Part shown: positions 35,007-46,723 of the stretch, one piece after another | Layout of the letters: the number at the start of each line of letters is the position of its first letter | Position numbering within the stretch: the stretch's first letter is position 1 | Source: Anisus vortex | Lineage: Eukaryota > Mollusca > Gastropoda > Planorbidae | NCBI GenBank assembly: GCA_949126835.1 | Contig: OX421508.1 | Span: 17,298,098 to 17,362,097 of the forward strand | Direction of reading: 5' to 3' | DNA: 64,000 nucleotides | Notes under the pieces: generated by a model | What the model was told of the DNA's origin: nothing | What the model saw: the letters and a program-made list of their open reading frames with translations, nothing else | Databases searched by the model: none | Position numbers and translations under genes: made by a program

Positions 35007-36057
35007 CTGTATATACTCGCGTAAAAGTCGCGTAAAAGTCACATCTGTCACATATTGGTAGTTCCAAATATTGTAACACACATTACTTATTCCCTCTCTC
35101 TCTATGCAATTTTTGTGGGGGGGGGCCTAAGTTTTCCATTTCCTTTACTTTTAGTAACGAAGGCGAAAGATTCTTAGTAATCTTGGGATTCCACGTTTAT
35201 GCCGACCTCAAATTCCCGGAATGGCTAGGAATAGTTTATTATTTCTCTTACGGGGGAGTTCCTATCATTTTGTAATGATACCATTATTTTCACCCCTCCT
35301 AGTAATAGGTATGTTCCCCGCACTACTACGTGAATATTTAATGATTCGCGTTGTCTTTCAAAGCAGTCAGTTTCTGCAGAGTTTTAGCAGAGAGTTAGTT
35401 TTGTAGATACTTTTCTTTGAGCTTATTCTGGACGCTTGTGTTGGCACTATTCTATTATTGCTGTAAATACCACATTTATTGTACATACTTTACCACCTGC
35501 ATTAAACTATCAACAACATTTATACTGAAGCTTCCTCGTCAAGTTACTATTCTATTTTTTGTTTTATTGTTTACAATACTATGATATATTTATTTACAAC
35601 TACATCGTCAAGGAAAGGAACTGTTAGAACGCAAATCCTGAGTTTGTTCCCAGGACCATAAGGAGAGTTCGTGTAATACTTAAATATAAATAATAATAAC
35701 CAAAGTCTACCCTAGGACTAACGAGAATTATCAACGATATCTACACGGCTCTGACCACAAGGGGATTGTGGTCGTAACACATCCATAGTTTAAGACTATT
35801 TTTCTTATATGTTGTCATTGACCTAAATATTTGTCCATTTCAATTTCATTCATATAAAGATAGTATATTTACACCTACGAAAGTTTTCTAAATGTAAAAT
35901 GTAGGCCTAAGTATATCTGATTAATTCTACATTACTACAATCAACTATACAGGTTGTGAAGGAAACTTTAAAACAGTGTCGGGTGTATAAATCGCACCCC
36001 TACTTTTTGTCAAAATTTCGGGTTAAAAAAGTGTGACTTATACGCGAGTAAATAAGG
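35007..36057. mobile_element. Second copy of the CGCGTATAAGTCGCAC MITE, split by a solo LTR
   Basis: Begins CTGTATATACTCGCG after TA and ends 'gtgtgacttatacgcgagta' plus 'aataagg', the inverted end. With the LTR at 35046-35779 removed, it is about 0.3 kb and aligns with the copies at 32212 and 53718. Confidence 0.65.
35046..35779. mobile_element. Solo LTR, 734 bp
   Basis: Starts TGTCACATATTGG and ends GGTCGTAACA, with CATC on both sides (35042-35045, 35780-35783; the 5-mer ACATC also fits). The related element at 53745 has 'gcacccctagtttaag' across the same point without the LTR, showing an empty site. No internal retrotransposon genes. Class (Ty3- or BEL-like) cannot be told. Confidence 0.65.
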
Positions 36058-36332
36058 AAAAATATAATAAATACATTTATCAAACACTACATTCAATTTC
36101 CTTTCCATTGATGTATTACACTTCATTGTCTTTTTTTAATATTAAGCCAGTTTATGTGAATGTGATGAGATGTTTCTTTATTTCAACTTTGCTATGATTT
36201 CTTTTTTTGTGGTACAGGTAGTATATGTTTAGCTAAATAATTTGAAACTTTTTATTTATTGATCAATTATATGTCCAAATTTGGAAGTATGATTATTTGT
36301 TAGATTTACTATCTAGGTTTAAAATTTGTTGT

Positions 36333-36930
36333 CAATTGTGATGAAACCCCTGGAAATAGTACTGAAGTCGGCAAAATAGGATATTTAGTTTTAGGTGTTT
36401 AATTAAAGCTAATTTATTTAACTCAATATTGGTGAAAAAATCTTTAAAACCCATTAATTAGCTCAAAAGTTATTTAAAATTACATAAGTATAGGTAAGAG
36501 AAGTCGTTACAGGGAAAAATGAAAAAGATAACAGTATCGCTTTTTAACAATTTGCATTGCAACAGATAACTAGGTCTAAATATTTCCAGGATAAACAAAT
36601 ATTTACCAATTGTCATGCAATTTAGCAAACATAATCATAATAAGTCAATACACAAGCTGTTAAAGTTTTAAATGTTTTAAGTAATATTTATTTGACTTTT
36701 AAACAATTTAATCTTTAGCGGACATTTTGCTTAAGTTTATACAAAAGGTGCATAAAAACACATTTTTGACTAATTTCTAAAAATAATTTTAGCTTGAAAA
36801 TTTTACAGCTCTAAGTTAAGGCATTCAATATAAGAAATCAATAATAATTTTTAAAAACTACCTAGGACCCTTTTTTTCATATTTTATTAGCATTTTTTTA
36901 AAAATTAGTTTTACCGACTTCCGTACCGGT
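36333..36930 (+). mobile_element. TIR element, copy 1 of an inverted pair
   Basis: Begins CAATTGTGATGAAACCCC and 'actgaagtcggcaaaatagg', ends 'ttttaccgacttccgtaccg'. It is the reverse complement of 44094-44705 along its length, by shared words such as 'tttatcctggaaataattat' in inverse. The outer right end is shortened. Confidence 0.65.
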
Positions 36931-37554
36931 TGACAATTTTTATAAATAAATAAACTTCAATTTGAAACCTAAAAATTTATTTTTATAAAAAATTATTTCT
37001 AAGTTGTAGTCCACTATAAAATATTAAATATAGTTCAATAAACATATTTTAAAGTACTTTAATCAAAAGCTCCAATTATTTCCTTTCTTTTGATATAAAA
37101 AAAACTAAAGGTCTATCTTTTAGATTTGTCCCAAGATATACATTTAAAATTTACAGTACAATTTTTTTTCTTTTGAGTGTAAAATGGCCTGGTAAAACAA
37201 TGAAAAAAGCCCTAGGAGTCAAAGTGTTAACAAAAAAAAAGTCCCTTTTTTATAACTTTTACTGCTTTAAAAATTATGACCTGATGGTATCATATCATCT
37301 ACACAATTCCTTGTATTTTCTTTGTACGGTAAGCACACAAGATTGACTGGGAACATTTACTTAACACTTATAATATTGCCACTATGATGGGATTCTATTG
37401 TTTATCAGATGCTGAAAAAACAACTCTATAACATTTTAAAGTTCAATACAAAACAACTCAATTAGATTTAAGGGGAGTTAATGCATGAGGCCTTCCTATT
37501 CATGATCAAACCCTAAATTCCTAGATAAAAGCACACCATTATCAAATACATAAT

Positions 37555-37800
37555 TTGAAACCTGGGTGTCATTCTGAAGGTTTGGGGTTTAAATCCTATA
37601 AAAACCAAATAAAAGAACCTTTTTCAAGATCTGAAGGATGTCCCCAGGGTATACTCAACTCTATTGGGTGTCTGTTATTAGAAAGATGATGCAGCCAGGC
37701 ATTATGCTGGCCACACAATCCTCTAGTCACTGCAATTTTTTAGCCTTGTTTCAGTTCACTTGCTCTATAAATCTGATACATTGAAATGGATGCTTCGCTT
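37555..37800 (+). repeat. Old, diverged SINE copy
   Basis: 'gaaggtttggggtttaaatcc' corresponds to the B box region, followed by 'ggatgtccccagggtatact', 'caactctattgggtgtctg' and 'tatgctggccacacaatcc'. Order agrees with the SINE but with many substitutions, so it is much older than the copies with clean duplications. Confidence 0.6.
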
Positions 37801-37851
37801 TTTAAATACCTAGAGACAAAACATTAAATGTGGATCAATTAATGAAGATAC

Positions 37852-40800
37852 TTACACAACTATGCCCTTTTCTAGCAATAATGCTTTACACTCTCTGTTT
37901 GCCAAATCATCCATAATCAGTGGTACTTTATGCTCAGTGGCCTTCATGGATTCCAGATTCTCATCTGTGTACATGGCTGCATCCAGTCTAGCTGTGCAGC
38001 GTTTCAGCTTGAACAGTACCATTACCACTGAGCTCCACAGTAGGCATGCACCTGGAAAGTAGCGAAGTAGGATAAGGACAAGGAAATATGGACATAAAAG
38101 ACTGTTACAATAAGAATAAATAACATGCTTTAGATCCCTACTGTCCAACATATGTGTGAGGTCATTTATTGCTTCATTTATTTCATTTGTCCTTTTTTTT
38201 GTTAAGTTTTAAATCATTATTTAGTTTATTATTTCTTAGCCCAGAGATTATATCCGTGTTCTTAGTTGTATGTTAAATGGGCTCTAAGCTTACATTATGT
38301 TTGTTGGCAGCGCCATATAAATATTATTATTATTATAGGACACAATAATCTTCTCTAGTGAAGACAAGATGAGATATGAACCAGCTATATGAAAAAGTAT
38401 ACATTATAAATACATTATATTTATAAATGTTAAAACTTAAAAAAAACAAAACAACCTACAATAACAAAAACTACAAAGGAAAATAGTTTTGAAGAAGAAA
38501 AAGCTATACTGCAGCTATATGTTAACAGGTTTTTTAACAATACATAGCAATTTATTATCACATAGCTATGAATGAATGTTTGTGAACACAAATAATATGA
38601 AAACAGCTCTTCATAAATAGGTGATTCAATTCAAAAGCAATTCAATACATTAATTTTTTTCCATTTTAAAACAAAAAGTACAAACCAGCCAAGTAGAAAG
38701 CATACTTGAAATCATTTTCATGTTGCAGAAGTAGGCCTGTATAGAAAAAAAAACAATCAACTTTAATAATATCGCTATAACAATAGAGGAAGAAATATAC
38801 CTTGAACATTTTATTTGTACATTAACTCTGTAATATACTTGGAAAATTAAATAAATCTGTAAGCTGTAAAAGTAGAAAAGCAGACCGTGACTGGTCGTTG
38901 CGTGGGTGCTGTGTTGTTAGCAGTGGCGTCACTAATATGTGAATAATGTTAACTGTTTTGTTCTGGCACAAGTCATGTGAAGGGGAGAGTTTTTTAGGAG
39001 ACTGGGGACAGTGTGTTAGAGTTAAAAAAATGTGTTGCGTATGTGATATCCAGAAGAGTAGAAGGAAGGATCTATCTATTGTTGAGAAGAGATTGTATTT
39101 CAAGTTGTTGAATTATTGTTACACTAGATATTATCTTTGTGAAGAGATTGTTTCTTTGATGTGTATTTGAATTCAATGGATTATTGTGATAGAGAGGAGG
39201 CTATTATCTATCAATTATAATTGTGTGTTTTTTTATCTTATTACAGGCATAGAGAAGTTTAAAGACCTTCCTCTTCAACTAGGCTTATAGTTTTTTGTTT
39301 TGTTTTTAGCACATCCACAACTGAAACGTGGAACCAGAGCGCACTGAGCATGCTAACATAGCATGGATAGGCGCGCTATATAAATCATCATCATCATCAT
39401 CATCATAGCTATCACACAAAAAGTTTTTATGAATTTATTACTTAATTTCAAATTCCATATATTTTAATGCAAGATTTACTAGTACTAAGAGATTAATTTA
39501 CTAGTAATAATCACCTGTAAGTGGTCCACCCAAAAGTGCTCCTAAGGCAATCATGAAGGACAAGTAACCATTCCCCACTGCTATATACTCTGGTCCCAAA
39601 AGCTCTCTTGAAGCCTGAGACAAAAATGTAGTCCAGAAGCCACTGTAGAATCCAAAGAGCAGAGTATAGCCTATCTGGCCTGTATAATCCTCAAAAAGGA
39701 GAGGTGCAATGCCTGTCACCACAATTCCCAATCCGATAGGGCACAGCGCTGAGGTGACATCATCCAAGGTGCTGTTGGGCCCCATGAATGCAAATATCAT
39801 GCGGCTGGCAAAGCTGGACATTCCAACGCAGGACACGAGAAAGATGGCCGCCTCAAACGATGACCCCTGCGCCATGGCGTAAGACGGCAGGTACATGTAG
39901 ATTACAGTTGACCCAAAGCTCCAAAACAGATTGGCGAAGCACATTCCGTGAAATAATGGGTGCCTCAGGGCAATGCAGGAAAGCAAAGGCATCAGCTTGA
40001 TCTCTTTATCAAACTTGAGCGGCTCCATGACCACACCACACACGCACAGGTTGAGGGCAATGCCTGACAGGATCAGCATGGTCCCACGCCATGCAAAATG
40101 GACTAGCAGGTGCCTTATGAGAACAGGAAATGTTATGATGCCTGCTCCGATCCCTGCAGCAACAATACTTAGAGCCTGAAATCTGCCATGGATGAAATAT
40201 TGTTCCACTGCCACTATTGAAGGGGAACAAGCCAAACCAAAACCTATTCCTGAATGTGAAATATTGGATAAATTTCAGTATGCATTGGTTTTAACACATT
40301 ATTTTATTTTCAGGTTAAATAAATTAATGCCTCTTTAAAAAATAAGATCACATGACCTATAAATTCTACAACTGCAGGCCTGCCTACCCATGATTTCAAA
40401 CTTCAGGGACATTTTGCATATTGCAGGGGGGGGGGGGGTGCGCGCAAGCGTACAAGTTATTTATTTTCGATTAGAAGGAATATAACTAGTATTGTTTGTT
40501 ACTAATGTAATTAGATTAAAGTTTTAATTAATAGCACTTTCTGTATTTAACTTTAAAGGAAATCAATAGGCCCAGTTATAAAGCTAAATATTGTAGGCTA
40601 ATAAAGGCTCTATAGGCCTAAAGTATAACAATAGACCATAGTTAGAGTCTATAGTCTATAGCAGGGGTCGGGAACCTTTTTGTCTGAGAGAGCCATAGAG
40701 AGCACATATTTTGGAAAGGAATTCTGTGAGAGCCATACATTATGTTTAAAACTAAAAATACAAGTAAATGTGTGCATTTCGTGTAATTTCAGCACTAAAA

Positions 40801-43800
40801 GTACAATAATTATGTCTCTGAATTCTTCTGATGCTGAGCTGCAGTAGACTTTAGCTCATTTGTAGAATGAAATATTGATATGCAATTAACCTTTTGCCCC
40901 TTAATTAGTCAACAGTTTTCTACCTTCCAAACCTTGAGTCAAGTCGCATAACTCCGTATATCGAAAAAAAATCGGACAAAAAATATTGTTAAAAAATTTA
41001 CTGTAAAAAAACTATCAAAGCAACTGCTTTAAATTCTTCATAGTAAATATATAAAAATATAAAGTTTAATTCAAACCAGTAGAGATGAAAATAAAGTAAT
41101 AAATAAAAAGGAAAAGAAAATAAATAGCTCAGCCTACGCCGATCTGTTCCGATATTTTGTCATGGAACTAGCCTAACTAGGATATCATCGTATCGGACTC
41201 AAATCCTACTATTCAAAGCCTATTCAACTTCTAAACTGCTTAAAATAACTCGATTATCTTGGCATTATCAAAATAATAAAGCCTTTCTTTCATCAGCCTA
41301 GCCTATGCTTCTCTAAATATTTCCAAAATACCACCAATTTTTGTAGAATTAGCGCTAAAAATGCATTATTTTAAAAAATTTACAGATATTCGATCGATCG
41401 GGCTAAAACTACCAAGCAAACGTCTAAAAATAGTGTCACTATCGCTCTCTTTGGTCAGATTAAAAAAAAGTCTTTAATAAGCATTTAAAAACTCGCATCG
41501 GGATCAAATGCGAAACAACCCCTAATCGGCGACGCGCGGCTACTCCAAGGGTCTATCAGTAGAGGCGATGCGCGGCGACTCCAAGGGCCAAACGGTTAAT
41601 ATGTAGATCAAAAAGTCTTTAAAAAAACATTTTTTTAATAATCGAAATTTGTCTGCAAGCCAGATGCAAGCCATCAAAAGAGCCACATCTGGCTCGCAAG
41701 CCATGAGTTCCCGACCCCTGGTCTATAGCCTAGTAGAAAGCCTAAATAGTAATAGTAGCTAGTAGGCCTACTAAAAATGATAGTAGCAGGCCTAAACATA
41801 TTGATACCGTATATGGCATATACTCCCATACGGTATAACTAACCTAGTACCGGTACTAGATAATTGTGAGCAACATGATATCCTATGCTTATGCTATAGG
41901 CTAGGTCTATCCTATGTAGGCCTACATGTACTATGTATTTTTTAATAAATATTTTCCGTAGTTATTTTGGCAAAAAAAATATTTTTTTCCTTAGTATTGT
42001 AGTAGGCCTAATCCTATTTAGTTTTTCAATGGTCAGTATAAAAAAGAATAATATGCGTTTAAATTTATAGTTCAGAGATGTAGGTCTAGGGCCTAGAGCT
42101 AAAAAATGTGTCGGTTTTCAAGAAAATATTAGATCTAGTCTAGATCTAGATCTAGTAGGCCTGCTTGATGTCTCGCAAACTTGTATTGTTTTACAAATGC
42201 GATAACCGGTCATTGGGTAATCATTCATATGGCATTGCATCGGTAGGCCTAGAGATTCATTGTTGTTGTTTTTTATTTCAGGTTATTTTTTAAATCGCTA
42301 CATTTTTTATGAAAATAAATTCATCATCTGTCTCGTGTAACTGTTTACGTTTTGACGCCATTTTTAATCGAAAGCTTTTCTATGCGCATGCGTAGTGTGG
42401 CTCAAACAGCTGTTCGGCAACACTCGGAAGGCTACGTCATCATCGTCTGCTGTGACTTCGGCTACCGTCGTCTTTATTTTATACACACGCACGCTTGGAA
42501 ATTGTGTTACAGATTTCTTTTTTTTTTCCCGGCCTCGAAATTTTTTTTATTATTTTCCGGATCCGATGTTAATATTTATTTATTTACGGGACAAATGCGG
42601 AAATTCCGGGACGGTAGGCAGGCCTGCTACTGTAGACATGAGCCTTCTTTATATATGCATATATAAAGTACATAGTTTTGGCTTGTAAACTAAAACAATG
42701 TTGTTTCTTAACATACCGGTGAGAAGCCCAAAGCAGAGATATAGGTGATACAGTTCCTGGGCAAGCATACAAAGCCCCAAGCCAGTGGCAGCAAGAAGTC
42801 CACCCAACATGACACTTACGCGAGCACCCCAGTAGCTGGTCACAAAGCGAAACATGATACCTGTAAAAAGAAAACAAACTGTTACTGTTCTAATTCTCTA
42901 CTATGGTGATCAGTATTCCAAGGAACTTCATTGGATAGTGGAGAAATTGAGAAGACTTAAAAGCAATATGCATTGAGAATGTGGATCTGTTAAAACAATA
43001 AGATGATAAATATTTTCACCGTAAAAAAAATAAGAGCCATCTTGGCTCCTGAACATTTTTTTTAAGAAATTAAAGAAGACAGACAATGAAAAAAAAAATC
43101 CAGACATGCAACAACAAATAAAGTAATGCTGGCATACATTAACCTCTAAAATAATGTATTGCAAATGCATTACTATAACTATATCCCAGCCTAAATTAAT
43201 GTTCAATTTAGGGTCATGGGGCAGAGCTCAGAGCAAAAGATTGAAACTTTGGCCCTGAGATGAAGCTTTAAAAATGTATACTTCTTTGAGCTAAACAATA
43301 AAACAAATAAAAATATTCAATAACACATTGTTTTTTCCATTTGACCAAAAAAATCAAAACATTAATTCAATTAACTATGTAAGTTGCAAAACACTGATGG
43401 TTAAGTTGTAAAACACTGAGGTTAAGTTGTAAAACACTGATGGTTAAGTTGTAAAACACTGAGGTTAAGTTGTAAAACACTGATGGTTAAGTTGTAAAAC
43501 ACTGAGGTTAAGTTGTAAAACACTGATGGTTAAGTTGTAAAACACTGATGGTTAAGTTGTAAAACACTGAGGTTAAGTTGTAAAACACTGATGGTTAAGT
43601 TGTAAAACACTGATGGTTAAGTTGTAAAACACTGAGGTTAAGTTGTAAAACACTGATGGTTAAGTTGTAAAACACTGATGGTTAAGTTGTAAAACACTGA
43701 GGTTAAGTTGTAAAACACTGATGGTTAAGTTGTAAAACACTGAGGTTAAGTTGTAAAACACTGATGGTTAAGTTGTGAAACACTGATGTTAAGTTGTAAA

Positions 43801-45133
43801 ACACTGATGGTTAAGTTGTAAAACACTGATGTTAAGTTGTAAAACACTGATGGTTAAGTTGTAAAACACTGATGGTTAAGTTGTAAAACACTGATGGTTA
43901 AGTTGAAAAACACTGATGGTTAAGTTGTAAAACACTGAGGTTAAGTTGTAAAACACTGATGGTTAAGTTGTAAAACACTGATGGTTAAGTTGTAAAACAC
44001 TGATGGTTAAGTTGTAAAACACTGATGTTAAGTTGTAAAACACTGATGGTTAAGTTGTAAAACACTGATGGTTAAGTTTGTTTCATTACGTGCACAATTG
44101 TGATGCAACCCCGCGAACCGGTACGTAAGTCGGTAAAACTGATTTTTCAATAAATGCAGAAAAGGTGAAGAAAAGGGTCCCAGGTCATTTTTTAGATTAT
44201 TATTGATTTGTAATGTTAAATGCCTTAACTTAAGCTGTGCAATTTTCAAGCTAAATTGATATTTTAGAAATTACTAAAAAAATGTGTTTTTATGCAGCTT
44301 TTTGTATAAATCACGCAAAATGTCCTCTAAACATTAAATTTTATAAAAATATAATAAATATTACCTAATACATTTAAAACTTTAACAGCTTGTGTATTAA
44401 TTCATTATGATTATGTTTCTTAAATTTCATGAAAATTGGTTCATATTTGTTTATCCTGGAAATAATTATCTGTTGCAATGTTAAATTTTAAACAAATCGG
44501 TACTGTTTTATTTTTCATTTTTCTCCAAAAGGACTTCCCTTACCTTTACTTATGTAATTTTTTATAACTTTTGAACTAATTAATGGATTTTAAAGATTTT
44601 TTTCACCAATATGTAGATAAATGAATTAGCTTTAATTCAATACCTAAAACTAATTATCCTATTTTGCCGACTTCAGTACCATTCTGTGGGGTTGCATCAC
44701 AATTCTAGTTTTAAATGTACTACATGTGTATAATAATAGTTTAGTTAATTTCTAGAGTTCTGAGCTGGAGGTGATAAATACTTGACCAAAGGGAAGCTAG
44801 AATGGAGACCTTTAAATAAGATTCCACAAACCTGGTTATTTTAGTATCTTATAGAAATATTCTTTAAAACTCACAAATTTCACTATTTAACAGTGTTCTA
44901 CTCTACTTACAGGATAATGCTGTCACATAGAGCAAAATCGACCCAATCCATGACGTGTCAAAGTGACTTTCATAAAATATATCTTTGAATATTACATGGA
45001 AGACTCCCAAGCTGTATGTAATGCCGCAGACGATGAACTGTGTAAAAAAGGCAGCCACAACAACCACCCACCGCCAACTGCTATCTCTCCGTGCCATTGG
45101 CAAGGATGGTGTTATAGTTGTAACTACAAACAT
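37852..45133 (-). CDS. SLC16-family monocarboxylate-transporter-like MFS protein
   Basis: Plasma-membrane MFS carrier of the monocarboxylate transporter family; substrate unknown. Exons on the minus strand: 45133-44911, 42860-42717, 40249-39515, 38736-38686 and 38051-37852. Phases agree and give 450 residues ending GIVV. The family N-terminal signature appears as DSSWRWVVVVAAFF in the first membrane helix. LLTGIGFGLACSPSIV then YFIHGRFQALSIVAAGIGAG matches the fourth to fifth helix region, and the second half continues through FANLFWSFGSTVIYMYLPSY and GNGYLSFMIALGALLGGPL to FYLAGACLLWSSVVMVLF. The central loop (MEPLKFDKEIKLMP) is short. The first coding exon is preceded by an acceptor (TTTCTTTCCCCAG), so an untranslated exon lies upstream. 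The TAA at 37854-37852 overlaps a GTAAGT donor; see the exon at 31487. Closest named member cannot be settled by eye. Confidence 0.88.
38185..38338 (+). mobile_element. LINE 3' UTR fragment
   Basis: Matches the 3' UTR of the LINE at 11240-11905 ('atccgtgttcttagttgtat', 'tgttggcagcgccatataaa') and ends in (ATT)n. Only the last 150 bp were copied. Confidence 0.75.
38890..39405 (+). mobile_element. LINE-like 3' end of another family
   Basis: Ends 'gcatggataggcgcgctata' 'taaat(CAT)n' at 39356-39405. The same box occurs at 57277-57301. The upstream 'tttaaagaccttcctcttca' could be the end of an RT ORF, but no longer frame is readable. In SLC16-like intron 3. Confidence 0.45.
40662..41720. mobile_element. 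Non-autonomous hAT element with perfect TIRs and 8-bp duplication
   Basis: Left CAGGGGTCGGGAAC, right GTTCCCGACCCCTG: 14 bp exact. GTCTATAG is duplicated on both sides (40654-40661, 41721-41728), the hAT hallmark. The ends 'ctgagagagccatagagagc' and 'agagccacatctggctcgc' resemble widespread animal hAT families. 1059 bp, no transposase. In SLC16-like intron 2. Confidence 0.92.
42350..42640. promoter_or_regulatory. CpG-containing, NRF-1/CRE-like segment inside SLC16-like intron 2
   Basis: Unlike its AT-rich surroundings, it is rich in CpG. It contains ATGCGCATGCGTA (NRF-1-like palindrome, 42380-42394), TACGTCATCATCGTC (CRE-like, 42434) and 'ccggatccg' (42557). It lies just upstream, in minus-strand sense, of exon 3. 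Could be an internal promoter or part of an unrecognised mobile element. Confidence 0.35.
43391..44078. repeat. 21/22-bp minisatellite, about 32 units
   Basis: Alternates a 22-bp unit (GATGGTTAAGTTGTAAAACA then CT) with a 21-bp unit (GAGGTTAAGTTGTAAAACAC then T), and a third GATGTTAAG form. Nearly no other substitution, so it is young or homogenised. It directly abuts the TIR element at 44094, in SLC16-like intron 1. Confidence 0.95.
44094..44705 (-). mobile_element. TIR element, copy 2 of an inverted pair
   Basis: Left CAATTGTGATGCAACCCC with 'gtacgtaagtcggtaaaa'; right 'ttttgccgacttcagtacc' with GGGGTTGCATCACAATT. The terminal inverted repeats reach about 45 bp with mismatches. Inverse of 36333-36930. 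Confidence 0.75.
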
Positions 45134-45929
45134 TCAAGTGCTGGGGAAAGAAACAAATTAATTATTTTTGGTAATTCAATATTTTTTATTGATTTTTTTG
45201 TTTCAAATTATTTCTTGTTTAAAAAAAAATAACATTCTTTGGAGACTAGAAGGGGTAAAATTACTTTCTTATTTTGCAGTTATTTAAAAAAACTGTATTA
45301 GCTAGTAAGCAGTAATCCAGCCTATAGGGCCTGTCAAGAAGTTGTTGTAGTATAATATATATGTAATGTAGAAGGTGTGCAAGGGATAAATAATATATAC
45401 GTTGTGCATGATATTGAATGTGCAATAGTGAACTATTGTATGAAATTGTAGAGAGTATGTAAAGGCGATATAGCAACGCAGAAACCAAGGGAGACTTTAG
45501 TTGACAATGGGACTGCACACTGAAAAGTCGAAAGATGAGTCCTGAATATTGAAGTTGTATTCCTTCTTTGTCTTGGTTACCCAGATTTCATCACTTAAAA
45601 ATTCATAACTGTATAATTTTTTATGCAATTTTACTAAATGAAATACTAATGGAATGCTCTCTTCAAGAAAATTTTATTAATATATAGCAAAACAATATTT
45701 ATTATATATTTTGAAAATGTCATGTCACAAACCAATCAATAGGAATAGGATGATGGGAAGTGGGTTAATGCAGAAATCAATGTAGAATACAATTGAGGTG
45801 ATATATATCCTTTTCACCCCAATAATTGACAGGGCTCCTATACTACTTTTCATTCTAAGACACTTAGCCAAATGTTGAGAAAACTTACGAGAAAGGGAAA
45901 AAACAATATGATTTTTTTACACGTTACTG
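45134..45929. other. Upstream flank of the SLC16-like gene, nothing recognised
   Basis: AT-rich. The acceptor next to 45145 implies that a 5' untranslated exon lies further upstream, but I could not place it. Confidence 0.5.
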
Positions 45930-46614
45930 TCAAATTCTTTAGAACTAAAAAAAAATTGTGGGCTAATTGATTACTTTGCAACAAAGCCAATAATAGCTTT
46001 CAATAGTGATAATCAAATTTTTGATTATCGTTGACCATAATATTATGAAGCACAAGCGTGCCAACTTTATATTGTTTATATTCTACAAAACTATTTGAAT
46101 AAACTTCAGTCTAATATGAATGACATATTGTATTAACAACACACCTAGACTTGTATAATAACGCATTGATCTCTCAGAAAATGTTCTGCATAGCAGAAAT
46201 CAAAAGAATATGTATTTAATAGTACCGTTAATAAAAGGTTTCAAGCATAGACTCTGTGTCTAGCCAAAAATGTTCAGGGTCACAGGGAAAACCTAGTTTT
46301 GCATCTACATTGCGTACATCAAAGGAGAGAGCACATCAAAAGGATACGCCCAAGATTCCTGTTAATTGTAACTTTACATTTGGTTTGATGTTGTTTTTAC
46401 CATACCGCAAGCCATGGTTAGGATTTGGACAAAAACACACTAATTAGTTTAAGCAAGGCATTTCAATAATTGTTTTGTGCAGATCCAGCATTAGGCCTTT
46501 TTTTTATTTTTTATTTTTATCAGAACCAAAAAATTGTGTGCTATTTGTGATGTAAATGATTACTTTCCAACCAACAAACCAAAAACATGAATTCTGGTTT
46601 TCATTTAACATCCC
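45930..46614 (+). mobile_element. GGATGTTAA repeat, copy B (uninterrupted)
   Basis: Aligns with both halves of copy A and ends TTTAACATCCCT. The left terminus is lost. It supplies the pre-insertion order that shows copy A was split by a LINE. Confidence 0.6.
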
Positions 46615-46723
46615 TGCATATGATGATATGACTTAAATTAGACTGATTAGACTTCTTGATTAGACATTATTGTCATTATAAGTCATGTCATATGAATATT
46701 CAATATATGAATAATAAATAATA

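Noticed and set aside
35221..35406. 61-codon plus-strand ORF
   Set aside because: Lies wholly inside the solo LTR; short and without recognisable protein features.
39788..40230. Plus- and minus-strand ORFs over transporter exon 3
   Set aside because: Other-frame shadows of the SLC16-like coding exon, which has clear family similarity in its own frame.
42395..42688. 97-codon plus-strand ORF in the CpG-rich segment
   Set aside because: Two overlapping frames are open to similar extent, with no splice-compatible partner or known domain; likely chance in less AT-rich sequence.
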